Assembly (NCBI RefSeq): GCF_947507565.1
Contig: NC_089180.1
Location: 3,410,001-3,474,000, forward strand
Source: Oscarella lobularis
Lineage: Eukaryota; Porifera; Homoscleromorpha; Homosclerophorida; Oscarellidae
Length of the DNA stretch: 64,000 bases
Reading direction: 5' to 3'
Each line of letters begins with the position of its first letter. The stretch's first letter is position 1. The notes beneath the pieces are model-generated. The model was given only the letters and a program-made list of their open reading frames with translations, did no database searches and was not told where the DNA came from. The position numbers were made by a program, and so were the translations under genes. Positions 1-7,849 of the stretch are shown piece after piece.

Positions 1-816
1 GTCGATCCGTCCATAAGAATTGAAAAAAAATCGCTTTTGAAATTTGCTTTTCTAAATCTTTTCTTTTTGATTCTGCCATGTAATAGCAAAACTGTTTTGC
101 CGCTTTATCATTTCTGTACTCGCGTCCAAGGTCTACTCCATGATGTTCTTCAAGATCACAAAGCGACTGGTACTTGAAGAAAGCCAACTTCTCTCTGGCG
201 ACAAAATGGGCAAAAGATTCTGCCATGTAATAGCAAAATTGGTTTGCCGCTTTATCATTTCTGTACTCGCGTCCAAGGTCTACTCCATGATGTTCTTCAA
301 GATCACAAAGCGACTGGTACTTGAAGAAAGCCAACTTCTCTCTGGCGACAAAATGAGCAATGTCGAATTTTATTCTCAGCTTTTTTAGCGCGCTTTCCGA
401 AAGCGTGTCCATTGCTTGCGCAATAGGCACGTACGCCGCACTGCTCTCTCCTTTTGATTGAGCCTGCTCTTTCTTTAAAAGCAGCATGGCATGCTTGTGC
501 TGCTCACTGGCAGCGTGATCGCGGATATTGCTGGTACGGACAAATTCCGCTCCAACTACCCATTTCTCGCTGTAGTTGCGACCGCTCTCAATCTTCTCTT
601 TGAACTTCGTGCACGCTTTACAATGGAGCTTGGTGACGATTTTGGTTCCCCGCGACATAGCCGTAACGCAGTCAAGCCACGATATCGTCCGGATTTCCTT
701 GTCCAGTTCGCGTTTCCATTTCTGGTGTACGTGCTGTGGCTCGTTGTTCGCTTCGTGACACTATCTTTGGCGCCAGCTTCACGATCATCCAAGCGTTTTC
801 TCTTGGCGTTAGACAT
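1..816 (-). pseudogene. hAT transposase relic (ZNF862/C17orf113-like), N-terminal part
   Basis: Read on the minus strand, 816 down to 1 encodes the start of a hAT-type transposase. An ATG at 816 opens a basic leader. A BED/TTF-like zinc finger follows (HCKAC, then DHAASEQHKH about 50 residues later). Next comes the stretch with KKLRIKFDIAHFVARE and LCDLEEHHGVDLG that is typical of ZNF862-like hAT proteins. Two single-base frameshifts break it: one near 721, just before WKREL, and one in the eight-base T run at about 21-28, after which the expected ILMDGS motif (first catalytic acidic region) is out of frame. The catalytic core would lie beyond base 1. It also carries an in-frame internal duplication, listed separately. 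Family assignment is from motif recognition; inactivity is read directly from the frame breaks. Confidence 0.8.
70..357. repeat. 147-bp tandem duplication inside the hAT gene
   Basis: Bases 70-216 and 217-357 are nearly identical with a period of 147 bp, that is exactly 49 codons, so the hAT reading frame is preserved across the junction. The duplicated protein segment runs from AHFVAREKLAFF to FCYYMAES. Only a few substitutions separate the copies, so the duplication looks recent relative to the element. Confidence 0.9.
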
Positions 817-1063
817 AGCGAGAGTCGAAGCTGCTCGTATACGGGCCAGATCGCAGGCGAAAAGTTCTTTCATGTATCAGGTAACATTCGCGCGAAAGCT
901 GAACGCGATAGCAGGGCAAGGCGTTGATAAGAATGATATTCGCAACATTAAATAGTACTGCATTGCGCGAAAAAACATTCGGTCAAAATGACCGAACAAA
1001 ATGAGTATTGATCGGCCAAACAATAAATTTGGTCGGAAATTGTCCGATGTCCGACCGCTATTT
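817..1063. other. Non-coding spacer with a short perfect palindrome
   Basis: No gene is recognisable here. At 978-996 there is a perfect 8-bp inverted repeat with a 3-base loop (TTCGGTCA-aaa-TGACCGAA). Related GGTCGG/CCGACC words follow to about 1055. It may be part of the 5' terminal region of the Kolobok-like element that follows, but no matching right terminus was found. Confidence 0.4.
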
Positions 1064-1073
1064 CTAACACTGC

Positions 1074-1861
1074 TTGGAAAGAGAAAGGACGCCTAATCTT
1101 GAGCAGTTAAAGTCGACGGAAGGAAGCATCAAAGTCTTTGGCGACGGTCGGGCTGATAGCCCCGGGCATTCAGCCAAATTCGGGACGTACAGTCTTATTG
1201 AAGTCACGAAGAGCGTTGTTGTTGACGTAGAAGTTGTACAGGTAACGACAAACAAACTAAAAAAAGTAGTAATTTAATCCAACACTTAATTAATTAACAG
1301 TAATTGGTTAATTACCTTGTGTAGTGGAACGAAGTGGGTGGGTCCTATTATATGGAAATTGAAGGGATGAAGCGGGCGTTCGAAGTCCTAAAGAAAAAGG
1401 GTATTGAAATCAATGCATTTATAAGTGATCGACATAGGGGAATTGGCAAATGGGTACGCAAAAATATGCTAGAAACTCGTCACTTCTGTGTGGCATGTTG
1501 CAAAATGTACGCTACAACCAGTGTATCTTTCAATGATGCGCTAATCAATGATTTTGCATTCAGGAAAAAGGTCGAGGCCTTGGCCAAAACAAAGGAGTGC
1601 GAGATTGTAGGCAAATGGATTAAAAGCATTGTCAACCACATTTACTGGTGTGCAGCGTCGACACCAGACGGTGATAGCAATATGGTGAAGTGTAAATGGC
1701 TTTCTTTGGACAACCATTTACACAACGTTCACGAAGGGAACAGCTCATCATTCCCAACATGCTTACACGGGCCTCTTCCAAAGCCTAGAAGAAAGCTGTG
1801 GCTTAGTCCACGTAACCAAATGAGGAAATTATACAAACAAATCCGGAAGCGTAGGTTGTGA
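1074..1861 (+). pseudogene. Kolobok-like DDE transposase, 5'-truncated, with one intron
   Basis: Exon 1 (to 1241) contains DGRADSPGHSAKFGT, the first acidic motif of a transposase widespread in fish and invertebrates. It is spliced to exon 2 (1325-1861) across an 83-bp GT-AG intron (1242-1324). Removing the intron restores VVQWNEVGGSYYMEIEG, the expected continuous motif. Exon 2 then gives ISDRHRGIGKWVR (second acidic motif), IVNHIYWCAAS and KCKWLSLDNHLHNVH. The N-terminus is missing or unrecognised upstream of 1074. The tail closes with a stop at 1859-1861. The superfamily name is tentative (Kolobok-like by recall of the motif order); that it is a DDE transposase is firmer. No frame break is seen within the two exons. 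Confidence 0.65.
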
Positions 1862-2120
1862 TCCGGTGCGCTAGAGTATCAAACCCCAGGGAGGTGAAGA
1901 AGGCAACGCCGTTCTATTTGCTCGCGAACGAGCTCCGCAAGCGGTGGTTGGCCCGCGCCTCCCTGTTCAACCGCACGTAGCGGTCCATGTGGCGTGCGAC
2001 CATTTTGGGAAGTTGATCAGCCGCCGCAGGTACGCTGGCCCTGGGCGATTGACGGTAGGCGCGTGATTTACCCGGCCAATCACGGTCTGAGACGGCGTGA
2101 CGTCGACAAAAACAACGTGT
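1862..2120 (-). pseudogene. Tyrosine-recombinase retroelement scrap (RNase H region)
   Basis: On the minus strand, from about 2110 to 1915, fragments in two frames read PGPAYLRRLINFPK and then RYVRLNREARA. Together these match the RNase H-proximal segment of DIRS/Ngaro-type elements (compare the better preserved copy at 5198-5800, with RLIDASKD and WVRLNAETKADLRWW). At least one frameshift separates the two pieces. The flanks are GC-rich and unassigned. This is a short, weakly supported relic. Confidence 0.45.
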
Positions 2121-3107
2121 CAAAGTACGCCTCCGTCGTCCGAGGAGTTGTCGCCGCCGCCGCCGCCGCACTGGTCGCCGGCGTACGCTTCGCCACCGTA
2201 AGATTGGAATAGATTTCGTAATCGATCCGGGTCCAATGAGAAGGGTTTGACGAATTTGAGACGGTCGGGGGCATCGGAGTCGGAGAAGTGGGGAAGCGGC
2301 AAAACACGAAACGAAGGAGTTCCTAAAGCCCTTTCACAACTCTGGTTCAGTCAGGTAAAGTGAACCCTAAGAACTTGCCTCTACTATCGTCGACGGTATC
2401 AAATCACGTGACCCATTAACTTGTCGCTGCTCTCTTTGTCTAAAGCTTGAGGCTGATTACTTGAAAATTCAGGTGTTTTGGAAGCGCGTTGCTTGTGAGA
2501 TCGGTGTACCTGAGTACGAGATTATCTCGTGTGAGCGCTCAAATTCACTTGACGATGCAAGGTGTCATGCAATGTTGCAAAAACGGACAACGTAAACAGA
2601 AGAGTAAGAGAAAGGGCAGGGCTGGAAGGAGTTGTAGAGGTCTGCGGCAAGTGCGGGCGGAAAGCATTGCAATCTGGCAATTCAAAGTAGCCCCGTAAAA
2701 AGAGTAAGACGTCAAGATCTCCCATTTTGGGATTTGATAGCTGGGTATGCTAATACGCTGCGCGGGTTCAAGACTCGTTTTTTTTCCATTCTTTTTATTT
2801 TTCAAAGCGCAACATCTAGAACGCGTTGATAGAGGCTATTCGGGCGGGTGCCAACTAGCGAAGCCAAAGATGTCTTGCTCGTGGACGAAATCGTTAAGAT
2901 CGTCAAAATCGTCTTCAGCTACTTCGTTCGTCGGCGCGTGCATGGCCATTGCGACGTGCTTAATCTGCGCAAAGGCGCTGCGGCTGCAGTGCGCTAATAT
3001 CTTCAGTTGCAACACAACCTCTACCGTGAACGGCATTCCCCGCATTATACCGGCATGCCGTTTTAGTGACTAACCAGTGAAAACTTTGGAAGCAGAAAAC
3101 TTCACTT
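2121..3107. other. No recognised gene
   Basis: The stretch has GC-rich GCC triplets near 2150-2180 and several short open frames, none matching a family I know. A minus-strand frame at 3045-2836 (70 codons, acidic, with EVAEDDFDDLNDFVHEQ) has protein-like composition and could be a C-terminal scrap of the Tigger element further right, but this is a guess. Confidence 0.4.
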
Positions 3108-3785
3108 TTACCGGAGGCAGCAAAAAGTGAGGTAATACGGTACTTCTAAGTTGACGATGAACTGATCTACGGCCTCTTCAATAAAGCCGTCTTTCTTCCA
3201 GAATTCGTCTTCTTGCTTTTTCGCGTGCCTGCAAAAGTTCTTCCACATATCTTTCGACACTGATTGAAAAGCAGGAAGTACTAATTTTTCCAGATCTGCC
3301 AACTTGAACGTTGTATTGTGCAGCCGCAAATACTCTTTGACCTTGGACCAGACAAGTTTCATGGAGTTTAGCTCACAGTAAGCTACGGGTGTCCGGATGA
3401 CAGCAATACCTTTTTCCCCAGCTAACTTATCCGTCACGTAGCATTTTTCAGGCTGCCGTTCCTTGATTTTTTCAAATAGGTCTTTCTTCAAGTCCGTCGC
3501 GTTCCATTCTATTTCATTCTTGGTGAGCCACGTTCTCATAACTGATTTCGTCGGGGATATTGTTGGCACAGGTTCAGAAACTCGATTTTGATTAGGAGCA
3601 TTGTCGAGGATTATAACGGCGTTTTCTGGAACGTTGGGCAAAAACTGCTTTTCAAATCATTCTTCAAAATTCCGGCTATTCATATCATCATGGTAGTCTC
3701 CAGTGTGCTTGTTGGAAAGAAATACTAACGCTGAATTTGGGATCCATCCAATTTCTCCTCTTATGACAGAGTAATTCAAATGGTA
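3108..3785 (-). pseudogene. Tc1/mariner (IS630-type) DDE transposase relic
   Basis: The catalytic half of an IS630/Tc1-mariner transposase is read leftward from about 3785. It shows VIRGEIGWIPNSALVF, then HTGDYHDDMN, then FLPNVPENAVIILDNAP with the catalytic D of the DNAP motif. Further on are the inserted helix with MRTWLTKNEIEWN and the third-acid region YCELNSMKLVWSKVK. Two inactivating changes are visible: a TGA near 3650 where the family has Trp, and Lys in place of the catalytic Glu (the family has NPIELVW, here NSMKLVW). The N-terminal DNA-binding part is absent. The right edge abuts the Tigger relic at about 3838, so this element may have inserted into, or deleted, the Tigger catalytic domain. 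Confidence 0.85.
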
Positions 3786-3839
3786 CAGTATAGATAATAG
3801 TAAATTTTATTTACATACACTATATACACTGTGGCTCCT

Positions 3840-4472
3840 TTTAATTTTCGCCACCTTGTCTACCAGCCCAGCCCAAGCTTGTCCTTTCGTGCAGAATCCT
3901 TTGTCAGGAAGAGCTTGCCACAGACAGCCTGTTTTGTTTATGTTCCAGATGTCTTCTACAGTAAACCCTTCTACAATCTCAGGTAGTCTCTATTTCCATG
4001 AGTCTACTGTCTCTCCAGATACGTCACCAGATTCTCCACAGACTCTAACCTGGCGCAAGTTGTACCTCTTTTTCCATTTCTCAAGCCAGCCGTTACTGCC
4101 TTTGAAATCGTCCACACCTAGACGTCTTGCTATTTCCTTTCCTTTTTCAACAAGAATTGGCCCCCCTACGAAGATATTCCTTGAGCAGGCGAGCAGGTAC
4201 CACTGGTAAAGAGCCTCATTGATAGAATCGAACTTCGATCTGCGGAACGATTCCCTCATGTGCAGTGCAGAACTCGATGCGTTTGCTTCGTATAAAGACA
4301 GAATAGAATCCTTCTTCTTAAGGATTTTGGCTATCTGCGTCTTTCCGCACTGAAAGATCTCTCCAAGACTCCGCAAAGTCAAAGAGTGGTCCTTCTCAGC
4401 TGTTCTGATAACTTCAACTTTCTTCTTGAGGGAGAGAAACGTTCGAGACTTCTTTGTAGAGAGAGCGGCCAT
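3840..4472 (-). pseudogene. Tigger/pogo transposase relic: CENP-B HTH plus start of DDE domain
   Basis: The minus-strand ORF opens at an ATG at 4472 (MAALSTKKSRTFLSLKKKVE). It contains the psq-type HTH (LTLRSLGEIFQCGKTQIAKILKKK) and the CENP-B-type HTH (WYLLACSRNIFVGG through FKGSNGWLEKWKKRYN). A TAG interrupts it at about 3988. The frame then continues with RLPEIVEGFTVEDIWNINKTG. The usual first catalytic motif N-x-DETG is here NINKTG, so both the Asp and the following Glu are changed. The rest of the DDE domain is lost at about 3838, where mariner sequence begins. A matching Tigger 5' terminus is visible at about 5085-5149. Confidence 0.85.
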
Positions 4473-4537
4473 ACTTCTTCCAGAGCGTGGCTGGAGTGTG
4501 AGTCGTAACGTGCGCTACAACGAGAGGCAGGTCTGCA

Positions 4538-4896
4538 ATGGCCAGTCAACCCGATCTAGATGTCGTGGAAATAAATTCATTTGTACGAGGATACCACCAG
4601 TATATGGATAGGTGGAAACCGGTCGTCGGAGAGATGCTGCTACTTCAAAGGGAGCCAAATAATCCCAAAGATAAGTGTGCAGTGTCCGTAATGAAAGGCG
4701 GCGATGTGGTTGGCCATGTTCCATACAATCTGGCCCCAGTTATGTCGTCCTTCCTCCAAAGAGGCTCCAACAAGGGCACAGTAGAAGTCACGGGAGCTAA
4801 AGTCAACCGAGGAGGATGATACGGGTTGGAAGTTCCTTGCAAGTACAAATTATGCGACCAAAACTTATATCGACCGTGCTAGCACTGTGTTTGCGT
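4538..4896 (+). CDS. HIRAN-domain protein (short, possibly truncated)
   Basis: The ORF 4538-4819 encodes 93 residues that match the HIRAN-type module common in cnidarian and sponge proteins: SFVRGYHQYMDRWKPVVGE, LLLQREPNNPKDKCAV, VVGHVPYNLAPVMSSF and KGTVEVTGAKVNRGG. HIRAN domains bind single-stranded 3' DNA ends in HLTF-type helicases; here the domain stands alone. The homologous sequence continues in the same frame past a TGA (4817-4819) as YGLEVPCKYKLC, so the stop replaces an expected Gly and this copy is probably truncated. It lies, in opposite orientation, between the Tigger start codon and the Tigger terminus, so it may be passenger sequence inside that element. Function is inferred from the domain only. 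Confidence 0.7.
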
Positions 4897-5084
4897 CCCT
4901 CCGCGATAGAGGGCAACTGTAACTACATTTGGACCAAACGAAATGTCCGGTGTCCTCTTTGGGGAGTAAAATAGTTAAAGGTTAGTTCTTTGCGAATCAC
5001 TGCGTGTCCGTTGTCCGGAATTGGGAGAGTCCGCTCCTCGGAGGTCGTCGATGTACTGAAACGTATGGTAAAAATATGTGTACA

Positions 5085-5149
5085 CCAATATCCGTCCGTT
5101 GTATAGAGTGGTCCGCCCCTGAGAGGGTCCGTTATAAGAGGTTCTACTG
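5085..5149 (-). repeat. Tigger/pogo terminal repeat
   Basis: On the minus strand the element begins at 5149 with CAGTAGAACCTCTTATAACG, the typical Tigger terminus, and continues with GGACC/GGACGG words. The next bases on the plus strand are TA, the target dinucleotide of this superfamily. The opposite terminus was not found in the 2.4-3.9 kb region. Confidence 0.75.
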
Positions 5150-5186
5150 TACTCCAATCTGTTTTCAAGTTGGAGACGTTCAGGCC
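5150..5186 (+). pseudogene. RecQ-like helicase scrap interrupted by Tigger
   Basis: Bases 5151-5186 match 12311-12346 (the RecQ-like fragment inside the TIR element) with about two differences, coding for CFKLETFRP in that copy. The Tigger terminus abuts it at the TA, and tyrosine-recombinase retroelement sequence begins at about 5187. It is a 36-bp remnant of the insertion target. Confidence 0.65.
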
Positions 5187-6089
5187 TTGGGCATTGCGTG
5201 ATGCGGCTGCCACAAGCAAAGCTTCTGCGTCTGCGCAAGGAGGTCAGGGCATGGCAATCACGGCGGGCAGGAAGGAAGCGGGACCTGCTGTTGCTGATCG
5301 GGTCATTGCAGCACGCCGCATCCGTTGTTCCGGCCGGCCGTTCGTTCGTTCGCCGGTTAATCGTTCGCCGGTTAATCGACGCATCGAAGGATCGGCGGCA
5401 GCTTTCACAGTGGGTGCGACTCAATGCCGAGACTAAAGCAGACCTGCGATGGTGGGGCGTCTTTTTGGAGCGCTGGAACGGGAGAGGGTTCTTCTCCACG
5501 CAGGCGGCGGAGCCCCGATTCGTCGTGAGGAGCGACGCGTCCGGCTCGTGGGGCGGCCTAGGAGTCGCACTGGTTTCGGTGGCCGTAGTCGGAGCAATGG
5601 GCGCCGCTTTCTATTGCGCCAAAGGAGCTGCTCTCAGTCCTGCTGGCGGCGGCGCTGTGGGGCCGTCACTAGTCGGGCGCCCCCGTGTTGCTCGAGTCCG
5701 ACAACACGGTGGTAGTGGCCGCCGTGCGCTCGGGTTCCAGCAGAGACGCGACGCTTATGCCTTTACTGCGAACGCTGCAGTTCTTCGCAGGGCTTTTTGA
5801 TTTTGCGTGGAAAGCCAAGCACATCCCCGGGGCGCAAAACACCCTCGCGGACGGGCTCTCACGTAACGTCTCACTACAGGCGCTCAAAGATATCTCCCCG
5901 CAGCTCGATCCAGAGCCGAAACCGATTCTACCGCAATTTCTGGCGCTGGTACAGCCACCAATGCTTTGCTGGAGCGCACCGCGGTGGAGGGAACTCTTTC
6001 TCGCTACGCTGCGCATGGTGTCGCCGACTCCACCCGGCGATCATACGCCTCCGGACAGCGCCAGTTTGCACGATTCTGTGCACGAGTAG
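5187..6089 (+). pseudogene. Tyrosine-recombinase retroelement: RT-tail/RNase H
   Basis: The 5' end is truncated. The frame at 5198-5800 reads LLRLRKEVRAW, then KRDLLLLIGSLQHAA, the characteristic RRLI...VRLNAETKADLRWW and the RNase H start VVRSDASGSWGGLG. A frameshift moves the frame to 5685-6089: LLESDNTVVVAAVRSGSS, then AWKAKHIPGAQNTLADGLSRN (RNase H end). This order is that of DIRS/Ngaro-type pol proteins. The segment VRRLIVRRLI at about 5347-5378 is a small tandem duplication (CGTTCGCCGGTTAAT repeated). The reverse transcriptase catalytic part is missing. The tyrosine recombinase follows immediately. Confidence 0.85.
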
Positions 6090-6935
6090 GGCTGTGTGGT
6101 TTGCCGGCTTCGTAGCGCGTGCTCTCATTGTTCTTTACGGCCCTAGGACGCCAAGAATTACGCTACGTCACAATAAAAACGTACCTGGCGGCCGTTCGTA
6201 ACGCGCAGATTCTAGCAGGCGGGGGCGACCCCCTGGCGGCCTATCAGCTGATGCTCGACCATGTCCTAAGCGGCATTAAGCGCGAGCAGGGACAACCAGC
6301 GGCGGATCCTCGTCTCCCAATTACATCTGGGATTCTGCGTCAGCTGCGCGCGGTGTGGGGCGAGACGGCTTACCGCTGGGATTCTGTGATGCTGTGGACA
6401 GCGTGCACGGTCGCGTTTTTCGGTTTCCTGCGCGCGGACGAGTTCACGGTGGACTTGGCAGCTGCGTTCGACCCGGAGCGCCATCTCGCCGAGCGACGTG
6501 TCGACGGACTCGCTCGCGAACCCGTCATTTGTGAAGCTACGCATCAAGCAATCTAAAACGGATCCGTTCAGGCGTGGTGTTTTGATCGTGCTGGGTCGGA
6601 CGCGCGCGGATTTGTGCCCCGTCGAGGCTTTGTTAGCGTATTTGGCACGTCGGGGACCCGCGCCCGGTCCGCTGTTTCGATTTGAGAACGGCCAGACGCT
6701 GTCGCGAGCGGCGTTCGTGACCGAAGTGCGGAGGGCGTTGAGAGCAGCCGGCGTCGACGCTTCACGCATCGCGGGGCATAGCTTTCGCATCGGCGCGGCA
6801 ACGACGGCAGCAGCGCGAGGTCTCGACGATTCGACAATCCGCACACTCGGGCGCTGGAAGAGCGCGGCGTTTATGCGCTACATCCGCCTACAGCCACAGC
6901 AACTGCCCCAGTACAGTCGCGAGTTAGCGGCGTGA
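6038..6935 (+). pseudogene. Tyrosine recombinase of a DIRS/Ngaro-like retroelement
   Basis: An N-terminal SAM-like domain (YASGQRQFARFCARVGLC) leads through RYVTIKTYLAAVRNAQ to the catalytic domain. FFGFLRADEF supplies the first catalytic Arg, GHSFRIGAATTAA the His-x-x-Arg pair, and RWKSAAFMRYIR the nucleophilic Tyr. So all the key recombinase residues that I can locate are present. The coding sequence is nevertheless broken by an in-frame TAG at about 6113 and by a single-base frameshift at about 6500 (frame 2 to frame 3). Such recombinases integrate a circular cDNA of the retroelement without target duplication. The stop is at 6933-6935. Downstream lie the element's split repeats. Confidence 0.85.
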
Positions 6936-7172
6936 GCGCGTTCGCGTATGCAAGACGCGCGCTAAAACTGATGGTCGCGTTGGTTTTGTCGTTGCTTTGT
7001 TGGGTCGGCGCAGCTTGAGCGCCAGGGGTTGCGCGATCGCGCGATTGCGAACGTTATCGAGTTACCTGTGTGAGTTGCGGTTTTCTCACGGCGGGCGTGA
7101 ACAGGTACCGTACAGTAGGTGAATAGTGACCCGTCTTAGAGGTGTCGCGTTATGACGCTATCGCTACTGGTT

Positions 7173-7277
7173 GGGGGCTTGATTCGGCGTAACACGAATC
7201 TATCCGACGGGGTCAGCGACGATCCTGGTCGGGGCGTGCGTTAGGCCCACAACCTGAGCAGCGAGGCGCACTCACAC
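7173..7277. repeat. Split direct repeat B1 of the tyrosine-recombinase element
   Basis: This stretch (GATTCGGCGTAACACGAATC ... GCGAGGCGCACTCACAC) is repeated at 11951-12077. It is interrupted after 7277 by P-like element A; its last bases resume at 11746-11763 on the other side. With A2 (11764-11950) and B2 it forms a B1-A2-B2 order, as in Ngaro-type split direct repeats. Confidence 0.8.
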
Positions 7278-7322
7278 CATAGATGTATGAGAGAGGGATT
7301 GGCAACTCCCTCTGTCACGTGA
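7278..7322 (+). repeat. Left terminal inverted repeat of element A
   Basis: These 45 bp match 11694-11738 in reverse complement with no mismatch, and the next bases diverge. The outermost bases are CATAG, as in element C. The inner part contains the palindrome CACGTG. Confidence 0.92.
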
Positions 7323-7370
7323 CCGATTCCTTAGTACACCAGCGACACCATGTCTGACTCGTTACGTCCC

Positions 7371-7402
7371 GTATATAAGCCCAAATTTCTCTCATAGTTT
7401 AT
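7371..7402 (+). promoter_or_regulatory. Putative TATA box of the element A transposase
   Basis: TATATAAG at 7372-7379 lies about 50 bp inside the left terminal repeat and upstream of the transposase. It is the only clear TATA-like element in the leader. An open frame at 7561-7830 lies between it and the transposase ATG; I see no known domain in it, and it may be leader sequence. Confidence 0.4.
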
Positions 7403-7849
7403 AGTCGAAAACGACTCGAAACCTATCCGCGCGCTGCAACGTCGCTAATCGAACGTAATAGTATCTGATTTTTGAAGACGCGATCGAAATCGAGGTTTCT
7501 AGGCCGTGATCTTTGCACTCGTACACGGGGGGGTGAGTATTCTCCTTCACACCTCTTCGTTTGGGCGTCTTTTTCCGTGATAATTCTTTCATCCACCTTC
7601 GAGCAGCGCTTCAGGGGATGGTCTTCAACTCGCGTGATGTTTGTCGCGTGTTCGAAGCCATTTACTTCCGTGGGAGGGGCTCCAATGGGGGGCGCGTTTT
7701 CTTCGCTGATCATGGCATACTCGCTGAACGTGCAGCAGTTTCTGGTCCACTTAACGTTGCTCTAATGCATAGACGTGCTAGCTTAGACATTCATCTTTGT
7801 TCATGCGGAGATTCTGGACAAAGTATGTAATGTCACCTGTCCATTTAGC

